Origin: Chitinibacter fontanus
Lineage (GTDB): Bacteria; Pseudomonadota; Gammaproteobacteria; Burkholderiales; Chitinibacteraceae
DNA: 64,000 nt
Assembly (NCBI RefSeq): GCF_013423785.1
Contig: NZ_CP058952.1
Span: 2,817,665-2,881,664 of the forward strand
Direction: 5' to 3'
Positions 27,515-37,371 of the stretch are shown here, in pieces (position 1 is the first letter of the stretch; each line of letters starts with the position of its first letter). The notes under the pieces are model-generated. The model was not told the origin of the DNA and did no database searches. It saw nothing but the letters and a program-made list of their open reading frames with translations. Position numbers and translations under genes: made by a program.

Positions 27515-29199
27515 CTACTGTGCAGCCTTATCAAATATGTTTTTACTCATTGTTGGGTTTTTGAAAAGGACAGCAAGGAACTTCCCAGAGTAATAAAGCT
27601 CAATTGTCTTCGTCATGTTCGCGTGAACATCCTCACAAATGCTAGCAATTTCGGTTGCATTTATTGAGTTCTCAAAACTTGAAATCGGTTGTGAAAGCTT
27701 TTCAATTCCAATCTTCTTAAAGACCACAGCAGCAAGAATCCGATTGCCGTGGACTAGTACCCCCAAGGAGCACCACTCTTTTTTGAAGTGTTGGCTTTCT
27801 TCTTATCAATCCAACGTTCAATTTCGCGGAGTAGCACCGTTGCATTGAAAGCTTTTGCACCGCTGGTAGTGGGATTAAAGAGGGTTTTGTATGGTGGTTT
27901 CTTGAGGTCTGCAAAGAATCTACCAATACCGGTTTTTATTTGTACGGCATGGCTAGATTCACCTGTCGCACATGCTAAGGCGGTGGTTACTTCTACAAGC
28001 TCACATGCAGTTGCCGTGGGTGTTGAGTCGTCAGAACGGACGAATTGGTAATCAATACCTTCAATTGCCATTTCTTGGCGAATTCGTTTTTGCTCTAGAT
28101 CCTGAGCAACAAAGTCTCGTGGTTCAACTCTATTTTGAAGGTTGTTTGTTCTAGTTACTTCGCTACCAAAGCCTTCTGGGGCATCTTTTAATAGAATGAT
28201 GCGAATTGGAACCCTAACTTTTCCTAGTTGTTCATCTTCGCTAACCTTCGCTAATGAGCTAACGGTTTGTGCTCCGTTTACAATCGATGCTCCCTTAAAG
28301 GAAAATACACCAGCAGATCTTGACGCTGCGCCAGCTGGTGCTTTTACTGCCTCTGTTGCAACTAAGGTAATTCCATTGTTGAAATACCAGAATTTTTGTG
28401 GTGCTGTTATCGCAGAGTTTTTTATTTCATTATTTACTTCGGTGCTGCCAAGTGAATGTCGGATGTTTGAGGAAACAAGGCTTTTTCCATGTTTGATCCA
28501 CCATGATTTTAAAGAAAGGCCATCAATTAACCCAAAGTATGCTGGAAAGGGTGAAGGAATGTATGACCAGTCTAATATGGTCGCATCTATTTCTACATTG
28601 CTTTGCGAAAGATCATTGGCCAAGCCTGCGTAGACCTCAGTAAGTCCAATAATTGTTTTGCTCGCTATAGCATCTGGGTCATCACCATTCAATTCCGTTA
28701 TAAAGTCATCAACCACAGCCGAGCCGTGTTTTGCTAGTGTGCTGGCCCCAGTAGAAATAACTACTAATTCAACTGATGTGCCCGGAGTGGAAATGCGCAG
28801 TGCAATATCGCTGAAACGCCCCTGTAGGCGTGTATGAAAGTTGGTTGAATCTTGCTCAATAGAATCTCGAACTCCTTTAATAAAAGTACTTAATTCCTTA
28901 GCTTCTGGTTCACCTGAACCTTTATTTATCCACTTAGATTGGACAAAAATTACACGTTTTTCTGATGGATCAAAAAAGGCTGCGTCAATTCCGTTGTCAT
29001 CTACGCCGTCCCAAACCGATTCAGCAGCTTCTTTCTCAGAACCCCCTGATAATAAATAGATTGCAAATGCAGCTAAGCAGCGGCTTAATATTTTTTGTTC
29101 TCTTTCTGAATCATGTGCGGCTATGTCTTTTAAATCTAAGTATGGCTCAAACATGTTTTTCAGTTTACTTCTGATTTGATTTACTTTTAATGATGACAT
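27515..29199 (-). pseudogene. AIPR-family (abortive infection phage resistance) protein, frameshifted near the 3' end
   Basis: The N-terminal 481 residues read from ATG 29199 to a stop at 27754. They include YLLSGGSEKEAAESVWDG with DDNGIDAAFFDPSE, then FVQSKW (a restriction-like core), WYFNNGITLVATEAVKAP and SIVNGAQTVSSLAK, which are AIPR motifs. The missing C terminus (GVLVHGNRILAAVVFKKIG onward, about 80 residues) lies in another frame ending at 27515. One extra G in the run of five G at 27760-27764 would join both into a protein of about 560 residues, normal for the family. It may be a true pseudogene, a phase-variable gene or a sequencing error. No partner defence gene is adjacent. Confidence 0.75.
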
Positions 29200-29302
29200 T
29201 CTGTTCGCCACTTGAAGCTATTCAGGTCGGGTGATAACCCGCACTGAGTAATAGTTGATTAAGCACTGATTTGATTTCAGGAAAGCTTACCACAAAGCCA
29301 TG

Positions 29303-29393
29303 TTGGGTGGTTCGTGACCCGCAGCTTAGCTGTCTTGGATTTATCGCCATATTGGTGGGTTACGCCTGTGGCTAACCCGCCCTACATTTTGTG
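29303..29393. repeat. REP-like intergenic sequence with TGGGTGG/CCCGCCCTA ends
   Basis: Contains GGTGGGTTACGCC, a TGT loop and GGCTAACCCGCC, an imperfect hairpin of a type scattered between genes in many proteobacteria. A TGGGTGG at 29304 faces CCCGCCCTA at its far end. No coding capacity. Confidence 0.45.
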
Positions 29394-29401
29394 TGGTTTT
29401 T

Positions 29402-29634
29402 TGCGCCGTTGGCGCGATGTTTTCAATGCGCGTTCCGCCACGCAGACGGGCAGGGGTATTTGCTTCTGCAAATACCCCTGCACCCCAAAGCAGCCCCCGG
29501 CATCTTCGCGGGCTACGCCCGTTCCCTCGACTGCGGACAATCGGCAAGGCGGCGGGCTTTAACAAAACAGAGCCCGCCGAATTCCCTTGCCGCTTGTTCC
29601 TCGCTCGGCGCTGATGCAGGGGATCCCATGCGCC
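29402..29634 (+). repeat. Structured repeat element, copy A
   Basis: About 230 bp in three hairpins. The first is GCGCC/GGCGC (29403-29414). The second is a perfect 13-bp stem around a TTCT loop (29451-29463 with 29468-29480). The third is a long stem with CGGCAAGG/CCTTGCCG outside (29542-29549, 29585-29592) and GGCGGGCT/AGCCCGCC inside (29551-29558, 29571-29578). It shares ATGCGCGTTCCGCC, CACCCCAAAG, TTCCCTC and CTCGGCG blocks, in the same order, with copy B at 29733-29940 on the other strand. Short frames in it (MRVPPRR...) occur in both copies but look like by-products of the repeat. Confidence 0.7.
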
Positions 29635-29732
29635 CAACGATTTTTGCCTATACATGCCTAGGTGTTGCTCTGTAGATTAATTTATATATGGTCTTTGGCT
29701 ATATACCCATGCTTGTTCTATTCGCTCTCTGT

Positions 29733-29940
29733 GGGCTAGGGCTTGAAATCCCCTGTCGCCCATCGCCGAGGGAGTGGAGTGAGACAAATGGCCTTATCGT
29801 TTGGCTCGCGACCGACTGAGGGAAGCCCGGAGGGCCGCAGGCGGGGGGGCTCCTTTGGGGTGTTGGGGGCTTTGGAGAAGCAAAGCCCTCAACCTGCCTG
29901 CGCGGCGGAACGCGCATCAAATGTCACGGCGTAGCCGCAT
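29733..29940 (-). repeat. Structured repeat element, copy B (inverted)
   Basis: Reads on the minus strand as a diverged copy of the element at 29402. It has GCGGC/GCCGT for the first hairpin and GGGCTTTG/CAAAGCCC (29867-29874 with 29881-29888) for the second. The same single-stranded blocks occur in the same order, and the large third hairpin of copy A is missing or reduced. The two copies face each other across about 100 bp that includes an ATGGGTATAT motif (29701-29710). The stems differ between the copies yet remain paired, which points to a conserved structure. Confidence 0.7.
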
Positions 29941-30023
29941 AAAACCTGACTTGTTTGTCTGGCGCTCGAACGCTGGTTCACCGCCTGCGCTAACAGGCCT
30001 TGTAAATATATAAGCTTCGCTGC

Positions 30024-30575
30024 TTAAAACAGCGAATGCTTCAATTTCCCCATTTTCAATACTGCCGAGCGGGCTTTATTCCCGCTTAAATTAATCTCGG
30101 CCGCGCCAAGTTGAAAATCCTCACCTTCCTGATTGCCGGAAAAGTGATCAACGATTTTTTTCGCGCCCTTAAATACCATTAGCTCAATGCCGCTGGCTTG
30201 GCCGCCGTTGATGCCGACATAGTAGCTAAATTCGCCCCGATAAATGCCAACCACGTCCATGCCTGTGTGTGGGCTGGTGCTGAAATTGGCGATGGTAAAA
30301 GGCTCTTTGCTCGTGGCGTCGATGTTCATTTCTACTTGACCAGGGAGGCCGTAGCGGTAACTGACTCGGCCAAATGGCTCGCGCGGCTGGTCGGCGCATA
30401 GCGAGAGCAATTTGCCTTGCCGGGTGTTTTTGTAGCCGGATTCGGTGGCAACGGTTTTTCCCATCCATGCGTTAACAATTGCATACTCATTGCCTGTGCA
30501 GTGGGTGGGGATTTCAGCCCAAGTATTTAGGCTGATGCCCGTGCCAAGCGCGCAGATTAGTAAGGTGAGTTTCAT
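30024..30575 (-). CDS. Secreted protein of unknown function
   Basis: A protein of about 183 residues with a Sec signal peptide (MKLTLLICALGTGISLNTWA). The mature part has two conserved-looking Cys (HCTGNEY and LSLCADQPR), which could form a disulfide, and is predicted beta-rich. I do not recognise the family. It is the last gene of a three-gene minus-strand set with the DUF2145 protein and another secreted protein. A GTG at 30581 is an alternative start with a closer AAGGAG site. Confidence 0.7.
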   Translation of the reverse strand: MKLTLLICALGTGISLNTWAEIPTHCTGNEYAIVNAWMGKTVATESGYKNTRQGKLLSLCADQPREPFGRVSYRYGLPGQVEMNIDATSKEPFTIANFSTSPHTGMDVVGIYRGEFSYYVGINGGQASGIELMVFKGAKKIVDHFSGNQEGEDFQLGAAEINLSGNKARSAVLKMGKLKHSLF

Positions 30576-30597
30576 TGCCACTGTGCTCCTTATTGGC

Positions 30598-31416
30598 TCA
30601 ATTCAGCTTAGGCAAGGGTTTGGCATCGACTGGATAATACCGCGCCCCAGGGTTATTTTGCGTAATAAAGTTGACGATGGAGTCGACGGTAATCGTCTTG
30701 ATTTTGCCTGCCATGCGCTGATCGGTGGGGTGATCGTCAAAGGCAATATTGGCGCGGAACATGCGGCCACCCAAGCGTTTGAAGGTGTTGATTTTGAGTT
30801 CGGTGCCGTCAAAACCCGCCAGTTTGAGCCATTGTTGTGCTTGTTCGCGGTTGCGCAATTCAATGTCTTTGCTCATGGCTCGCGCGAGCGTTTCTAGCGC
30901 CCACTGGTTCGAGTTTTGGTGTAGCGTTGAAAACGGGTAGGCGACCATATTGTAGGAGCTGCCGTGCATTTGTTCGAGCTGACTGCGATTTTGTAGCAAC
31001 GTATACAGCCGCTCTTGCACTGCGCTCGACGGCACGATAATCAGCGAATCGTAGGTAAATGGGTCATCCATAAAGAAATTGGCTAAGCCTTCGCGCCACA
31101 AGTCAGAGTTGGCGGTACCACATTCATTCAGTAAATGCACCACCCGCCATTGCTGATTTTGGCTCGGGTCTTGCCACACGTAGCCTAGGTGCGAATAACG
31201 TAGTTTGTATTCCGATAAGTCTTGCCCTACGCGTGCGATCAGCGCGACTTTGGGTTTGATGGTGTCTAGCTGCTGCATATTGGCATAACCCGCCGCCATG
31301 GCTTTGCGAAACACTTCAGGATCGGGCGCTTTGTCTTCGCAAGTGCGGCCAGCCCAAGCGCTGCTGCTGGCAATTAACGCTAGCGCTAGGCAGAAGCTAC
31401 GTGTGATTTGACGCAT
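30598..31416 (-). CDS. DUF2145 family secreted protein
   Basis: A 272-residue protein with a signal peptide (cleavage near SSAWA). Recognisable DUF2145 elements are ALIARVGQDLSEYKLRYSHLG and WRVVHLLNECGT. SLIIVPSS and the His/Asn-rich middle YPFSTLHQNSNQWALE also fit. The pattern of conserved His, Cys and Asn recalls a cysteine hydrolase-like fold (inference), but no activity is established. It starts at ATG 31416 with an AGGAG site, 9 bp after the upstream secreted-protein gene, and is probably co-transcribed. Confidence 0.78.
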   Translation of the reverse strand: MRQITRSFCLALALIASSSAWAGRTCEDKAPDPEVFRKAMAAGYANMQQLDTIKPKVALIARVGQDLSEYKLRYSHLGYVWQDPSQNQQWRVVHLLNECGTANSDLWREGLANFFMDDPFTYDSLIIVPSSAVQERLYTLLQNRSQLEQMHGSSYNMVAYPFSTLHQNSNQWALETLARAMSKDIELRNREQAQQWLKLAGFDGTELKINTFKRLGGRMFRANIAFDDHPTDQRMAGKIKTITVDSIVNFITQNNPGARYYPVDAKPLPKLN

Positions 31417-31425
31417 TGTTACTCC

Positions 31426-31869
31426 TTATTTGGCACTTAATTTGCTCTGGCCGAGTAATGCATTACCAATTTCATTGGGGATAAACGCGACCAATTTACC
31501 TGAGGCTATTAGTGCGTAGCCGGTCGTTTCCGAGATAGCCTTGATCGAGCTACCGATTGCCAGTCCCAATTCTTGCGCTGCCTTGCCGCTTAGTTTGATC
31601 ATGTAGCGGCTGCCGTCGCTGGCTTTTTCTACGGTAAAGACGATAGCTTCTGTGGTGACTGTGCTCACGCCAACGACTGTGAGTGCGCTGCCAGCGCCGA
31701 GTGCGCCTGATGCTTCGATTGGTTTGCCTTCTAACGAGAGCAGCGGAGATAGCATAATTGACGCGAGGCCACTTTGGAGAATTTCTGAGCCTTCATTGCG
31801 GGCAAATGCAGGGGTGAGGCTACTGGCTGCGATAGCAGAGGCAAGTAGTAGTGCAGACAATTTGCGCAT
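31426..31869 (-). CDS. Small secreted protein found with DUF2145
   Basis: A 147-residue protein with a clear signal peptide (LLASAIAASSLTPAFA). The mature part is rich in Gly, Ala, Ser and Val and contains VVGVSTVTTEAIVFTVEKAS. It resembles a small beta-domain protein. I cannot name the family. It is the first gene of the minus-strand operon leading into the DUF2145 gene. GGAGAAATCC ribosome site before the ATG. Confidence 0.7.
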   Translation of the reverse strand: MRKLSALLLASAIAASSLTPAFARNEGSEILQSGLASIMLSPLLSLEGKPIEASGALGAGSALTVVGVSTVTTEAIVFTVEKASDGSRYMIKLSGKAAQELGLAIGSSIKAISETTGYALIASGKLVAFIPNEIGNALLGQSKLSAK

Positions 31870-32068
31870 GGATTTCTCCGTGTCAGTTGATGGTGGGTAA
31901 GTTGTCAGCTTTGGCGTACTATGCCGCAGTATTTTTGTCAGTGCAAACGCTTGTTGACGAGTTTATTACTAATCCGTGTGGCTTTTTAGTTGCGGGGTGA
32001 AAGATTTTAACGTGGGGTATATGCTGCTAGAGTCTATTTAATCAGGCTTTGATGGCGATACCGGCAAT

Positions 32069-32098
32069 AAAAAAACCGCCTCGAAAGGCGGTTTTTGG
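32069..32098 (-). terminator. Terminator after guaB (minus strand)
   Basis: ACCGCC/GGCGGT arms with flanking A and T tracts; on the minus strand it lies just downstream of the guaB stop. Confidence 0.85.
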
Positions 32099-32115
32099 CG
32101 AAGCGATCAAGACGA

Positions 32116-33585
<1,470 letters not shown>

Positions 33586-33609
33586 CTAAATCCTTTTCGC
33601 CAAAAAAGC

Positions 33610-33615
33610 ATTATA
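33610..33615 (-). promoter_or_regulatory. -10 element of the guaB promoter
   Basis: On the minus strand this reads TATAAT, 28 bp before the guaB start codon. The -35 region at 17 bp is weak. Confidence 0.45.
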
Positions 33616-33773
33616 CCGAAATGCAAGTTTTTCGACTATGGGCTTGTAATATGACAAAAGATGTTTTGTGTATCGAATTGTCAATGCTGCGTTGCATGAT
33701 TGATGAATCGAGTATAGCCAGCTAGCTTGAAAGTAATAAACCCACTGTCCCTGAGGTGGGCTGGGGAGCCAGC

Positions 33774-34937
33774 ATGAAAAGAGCCTTTAATGCAGCACCC
33801 GATACGGCGTTGATTTTATCCGGTGGCGGCGCCCGGGCGGCGTATCAAGTAGGGGTCTTGCTGGCGATCGCCAAACTATTACCTCAGCATGCGCCCAATC
33901 CTTTTCCTATTATTTGTGGTACTTCGGCGGGGGCAATTAATGCTGCCGGTTTGGCGATGGGGGCAGGGCAGTTTCGCCATGCAGTGTTTTCGCTGGCGCG
34001 GATGTGGCAAAACCTGCAACCGGAATACATTTACCACGGCTCACTGCGCTGCCTATTAAAAACGGGGGCTCATTGGCTTGGAGCTTTGTTGCTGGGTGGT
34101 TTGGGTAAGCATAATCCGCGCTCATTTTTGGATAATTCACCCCTGCGTGATTTTTTGTTGCGCACCGTCGATTTTACGCAAATCCAGCGCAATATTGATT
34201 CAGGCGCTTTGCGTGCAGTTTCCATTTCTGCGCTGGGTTATAGCTCTGGGCAATCCGTGGCGTTTTTTCAGGGGGCGCCGGAGGTGGAGGCTTGGCAACG
34301 CGCTTCACGCATTGGGGTACGCACCGAGCTCAACATCTCGCACCTAATGGCTTCCAGCGCGATACCCCTGGTTTTTCCCGCAGAGCATATTCATCGTGAA
34401 TATTTTGGTGATGGCTCGGTGCGGCAAATTGCCCCGCTGAGCCCTGCGATTCACATGGGAGCCAGACGAGTGCTCGTAATCGGGGTGGCACCACAAGCAC
34501 CGGAAAACCCGGCTCGTCAGCATGGCAGCGCCTACCCAACTCTCGCGCAAGTGAGCGGCCAGTTGATGAATAGTATTTTTCTGGATTCGCTAGAAACCGA
34601 TCTGGAGCGTATTACGCGGATCAATCGCACCATTGCCTGTATTGCACCGGAAGTGCGCGAACAAGCCCAGCTTAATTTGCGGCCCGTCGAAGTGCTGACC
34701 ATTGCACCATCACAAGCACTGGAAAAACTGACCTTACCATTTCGCCGTGAGTTTTCACTGGGTATGCGATTTTTTCTGGGTGGTTTGGGCGCATTTCGCC
34801 GGCAAGGCTCGGTGCTGGCGAGCTATTTACTTTTTTGTGGCCCGTATTCGCGCAAATTGATTGCTTTGGGCTATCACGACGCAATGCAGAAAGAGCAACA
34901 ATTACGTGATTTTCTAGCTGCGAACGACTCTAAATAA
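33774..34937 (+). CDS. Patatin-like phospholipase
   Basis: A 387-residue patatin-family lipid acyl hydrolase. It has the oxyanion loop SGGGARAAYQVG (residues about 17-28) and the nucleophile Ser in GTSAG. The catalytic Asp lies in FGDGS, a variant of the usual DGG/DGA. It resembles the RssA/YchK-like bacterial proteins, with a longer C-terminal half. Substrate unknown. GGGGAG sits before the ATG at 33774. It reads toward dsbB, 40 bp downstream. Confidence 0.85.
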   Translation: MKRAFNAAPDTALILSGGGARAAYQVGVLLAIAKLLPQHAPNPFPIICGTSAGAINAAGLAMGAGQFRHAVFSLARMWQNLQPEYIYHGSLRCLLKTGAHWLGALLLGGLGKHNPRSFLDNSPLRDFLLRTVDFTQIQRNIDSGALRAVSISALGYSSGQSVAFFQGAPEVEAWQRASRIGVRTELNISHLMASSAIPLVFPAEHIHREYFGDGSVRQIAPLSPAIHMGARRVLVIGVAPQAPENPARQHGSAYPTLAQVSGQLMNSIFLDSLETDLERITRINRTIACIAPEVREQAQLNLRPVEVLTIAPSQALEKLTLPFRREFSLGMRFFLGGLGAFRRQGSVLASYLLFCGPYSRKLIALGYHDAMQKEQQLRDFLAANDSK

Positions 34938-34977
34938 GCGTTAGAATAGTTCTTTTCTATTTGCGCGGAGATCCGGC

Positions 34978-35499
34978 ATGAATTTACTACGCTGGCGACT
35001 CGGGTTTGGCGTGCTGTTTGTAGCGTGTGCCGGCATGATTGGTTTTGCGCTGTACCACCAATTTTATCAGTGGTTGATGCCTTGCTTGATGTGCGTGTAT
35101 GAGCGTATCGCCATCATCGGTTTTGGCCTGTTTGCCCTGCTGGCAGTGGTGCGGCCCGCACGCACTCGAACTGGGGTGTATGTCTATGGTGCTTTGCTCA
35201 CGGCTTGGGCGGGCTTTGGCGCCATTACCGGCCTGCGCCATGTTTGGATGCAATATGGCCCGAAAGACCCTACAGTGAGTTGCGCTTCTAGCCTGCCGTT
35301 CCCGATTGACTTAAACGCCTTACCGAGCTGGATTGCTGCGGTGATTCGCCCAGTGGGGGATTGTGCAAATATTGATTTTCTCTTGCTCGGCATTACGATG
35401 CCGATCTGGATTGTGGTGGCCAGCCTCGGTTTGATCGCGATGACATGGTATTTGCTGCGCCTTCAGTTGTCTGAAATTCGTAGGAATCAATGGCGATGA
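34978..35499 (+). CDS. dsbB: Disulfide bond formation protein B
   Basis: DsbB reoxidises DsbA by passing electrons to quinone. The 173-residue inner-membrane protein has four helices, the first redox pair in MPCLMCVYER (C-L-M-C) and the second periplasmic pair of cysteines in SCASSLPF and GDCANIDF. Length is typical. The stop codon overlaps the oxyR start (ATGA), so the two are likely translationally coupled. Confidence 0.93.
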   Translation: MNLLRWRLGFGVLFVACAGMIGFALYHQFYQWLMPCLMCVYERIAIIGFGLFALLAVVRPARTRTGVYVYGALLTAWAGFGAITGLRHVWMQYGPKDPTVSCASSLPFPIDLNALPSWIAAVIRPVGDCANIDFLLLGITMPIWIVVASLGLIAMTWYLLRLQLSEIRRNQWR

Positions 35500-36431
35500 C
35501 CCTGACCGAATTACGCTATATCGTTGCCGTGGCGCGCGAGCGCCACTTTGGCCGTGCCGCTAATAGCTGTTTTGTATCACAACCGACCTTGTCGGTGGCG
35601 GTCAAAAAACTCGAAGATGAGCTGGGCGTCACGCTGTTTGAGCGCTCGTCCGGTGATGTCACACTGACGGCCAATGGTGAGCGCATTGTCGAACAAGCTC
35701 AACGAGTGCTAGAAGAAGTTTCAGTGGTGAAGCAATTAGCCGAGCAGGGCAAAGATCCGCTGGCTGGTAGTTTGCGCTTAGGGGTGATTTACACCATTAG
35801 CCCTTATCTATTGCCGCACCTAATTCCGCGCTTGCGCGAGCGTGCGCCGCAAATGCAATTGCTGCTGGAAGAAAACTACACCGCGCGTTTGGCCGAAATG
35901 CTCAAGCAAGGTGAGATTGATGTGGCAATTGTTGCGGAGCCATTTCACGAGGGTGGTATTGCCACGCAAGCTATTTATGAAGAAGGGTTTGTGGTTGCTA
36001 CCCCTAGGGGGCATGCTTGGGAAGCATTTGCTGAAATTTCCGCCGAGCAATTGGCAGAAGAAAATGTACTGCTGCTCTCGCCAGGCAATTGCTTTCTCGA
36101 CCAGGTATTGCAAACCTGCCCAGATTTGAATCGTGAAAGTATTGGTAGTGGTGGCTTGCAGCGCACGCTGCAAGGCTCATCGTTGACCACGATTCGCCAC
36201 ATGGTGGCCGGTGGCATTGGGGTAACGGTACTGCCTGCTACCTCGGTGAGTGCCGCTGATGATGCTTTGCTCAGTATTCGCCCATTTGCCGAGCCTGCGC
36301 CGACGCGGCGTGTCGTGATGGCTTGGCGACGTAATTTCCCACGCATTGCGGCGATTGCTGCTTTACGCGCGGCGATATTGCAATCCAATATGCCCAAGGT
36401 GACTTGGCTGCAAGATGCCGAGATTGTTTGA
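35490..36431 (+). CDS. oxyR: Hydrogen-peroxide sensor OxyR (LysR family)
   Basis: A 313-residue LysR regulator with an N-terminal winged helix (LTELRYIVAVARERHFGRAA, FVSQPTLSVAVKKLEDELG). The effector domain has GNCFLDQVLQTC, a Cys-N8-Cys spacing identical to the peroxide-sensing C199/C208 pair of E. coli OxyR. That and the rubrerythrin set downstream support OxyR rather than another LysR protein. ATG at 35490 has the better AGGA site; ATG 35496 would give an exact ATGA overlap with dsbB. Confidence 0.86.
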   Translation: MAMTLTELRYIVAVARERHFGRAANSCFVSQPTLSVAVKKLEDELGVTLFERSSGDVTLTANGERIVEQAQRVLEEVSVVKQLAEQGKDPLAGSLRLGVIYTISPYLLPHLIPRLRERAPQMQLLLEENYTARLAEMLKQGEIDVAIVAEPFHEGGIATQAIYEEGFVVATPRGHAWEAFAEISAEQLAEENVLLLSPGNCFLDQVLQTCPDLNRESIGSGGLQRTLQGSSLTTIRHMVAGGIGVTVLPATSVSAADDALLSIRPFAEPAPTRRVVMAWRRNFPRIAAIAALRAAILQSNMPKVTWLQDAEIV

Positions 36432-36510
36432 TAGTAAAAATCTACCGTATGTATGTAAACAATTAACTGGATCTATTTAATGTGATGCCATAAGATTTGC
36501 TCATCGACAC

Positions 36511-36541
36511 CAGTGCTGTGGCGCTAGCCCTTAAAGCACTG
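36511..36541. repeat. Inverted repeat upstream of rubrerythrin
   Basis: CAGTGCT (36511-36517) and AGCACTG (36535-36541) flank a 17-nt spacer, ending 20 bp before the rubrerythrin ATG. Could be a leader hairpin or operator. No further support. Confidence 0.35.
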
Positions 36542-36560
36542 ATTTAACAGGAGCTAAATT

Positions 36561-37046
36561 ATGGCATCACCATTTCATCAAGCTGGATCAGTTACTATCC
36601 AAAACCTGGAAGCCGCGTTCGCTGGCGAATCCATGGCACATATCAAATACCGCTATTTCGCCAAGCTCTGTCGTGAGATGGGCGATATTGCGACCGCAGA
36701 AGCCTTTGAAGCCACCGTCGATCAAGAAGTCATGCACGCGTTTGGACACCTTGATCTCTTATTCCCTAAAGACAAAATGACCCCGGCCAAAGCGTTGCAA
36801 TTTGCAATCGAAGGCGAAACCTACGAATACACCGAGATGTACCCCAGCTTTCGCCATGCTGCGCTAGAAGAAGGGCGTCACGATGCGGTGGCCGAGATTG
36901 ATGAACAAATTGTTGAATCGAAAGAGCACGCCGAAATGTTCAAAGCTGTCTTGGAAAAAGCCGCTAAACGCTTTGCTGCACTCGCCAAAGTCGAAGAGCG
37001 CCACGCCAATCATTATCAGGCTGCGCTCGATAAATTGGCGGGCTAA
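36561..37046 (+). CDS. Rubrerythrin-type diiron protein (no rubredoxin domain)
   Basis: A 161-residue ferritin-like four-helix protein with GESMAHIKYRYFAKLC and the iron-ligand motifs E-x2-H in DQEVMHAFGH, ESKEHAEMF and EERHANHY. Rubrerythrins reduce hydrogen peroxide using electrons from rubredoxin. This one lacks the C-terminal rubredoxin domain of classical rubrerythrin, and a separate rubredoxin gene follows 82 bp downstream, with its reductase after that. AGGAG ribosome site. It follows oxyR by 130 bp, which suggests OxyR control (inference). Confidence 0.86.
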   Translation: MASPFHQAGSVTIQNLEAAFAGESMAHIKYRYFAKLCREMGDIATAEAFEATVDQEVMHAFGHLDLLFPKDKMTPAKALQFAIEGETYEYTEMYPSFRHAALEEGRHDAVAEIDEQIVESKEHAEMFKAVLEKAAKRFAALAKVEERHANHYQAALDKLAG

Positions 37047-37128
37047 GCGGCAAATTGCGGCATAGCCTAGCGTGCCTCAATGAGCGGTTTGAATAATTCA
37101 ACAATATTTAATCTTTAGGAGTAATCCA

Positions 37129-37293
37129 ATGAAAACATGGCAATGTATTGTGTGCGGTTTTATTTACGACGAAGCAGCAGGTTTGCCCGAAGAGGGCATC
37201 GCACCCGGCACGGCCTGGGCCGATATTCCCGAAGATTGGGCTTGCCCAGACTGTGGTGTCGCTAAGGCCGATTTCGAGATGATTGAAATCTAA
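37129..37293 (+). CDS. Rubredoxin
   Basis: A 54-residue electron carrier, [18 protein letters not shown] at the N terminus and [15 protein letters not shown] near the end. The two CxxC pairs (CIVC, CPDC) bind one iron. An AGGAG site precedes the ATG. It is sandwiched between a rubrerythrin gene and a rubredoxin-reductase gene, so it should shuttle electrons from the reductase to rubrerythrin. It is short enough to be missed by length cut-offs. Confidence 0.95.
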   Translation: MKTWQCIVCGFIYDEAAGLPEEGIAPGTAWADIPEDWACPDCGVAKADFEMIEI

Positions 37294-37371
37294 TTGCAGA
37301 TATTGAATAAAGCGCGACCCGGCTCGCTGCATGCAGTGTGGCCGGTTCATGGCATTGATTAAGGAGTTTTC

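Noticed and set aside
29393..29614. Short frames beginning MRVPPRR in both copies of the structured element
   Set aside because: Their similarity follows from the shared nucleotide repeat, and the stems preserve pairing rather than codons. No ribosome site is seen. A real peptide cannot be fully excluded.
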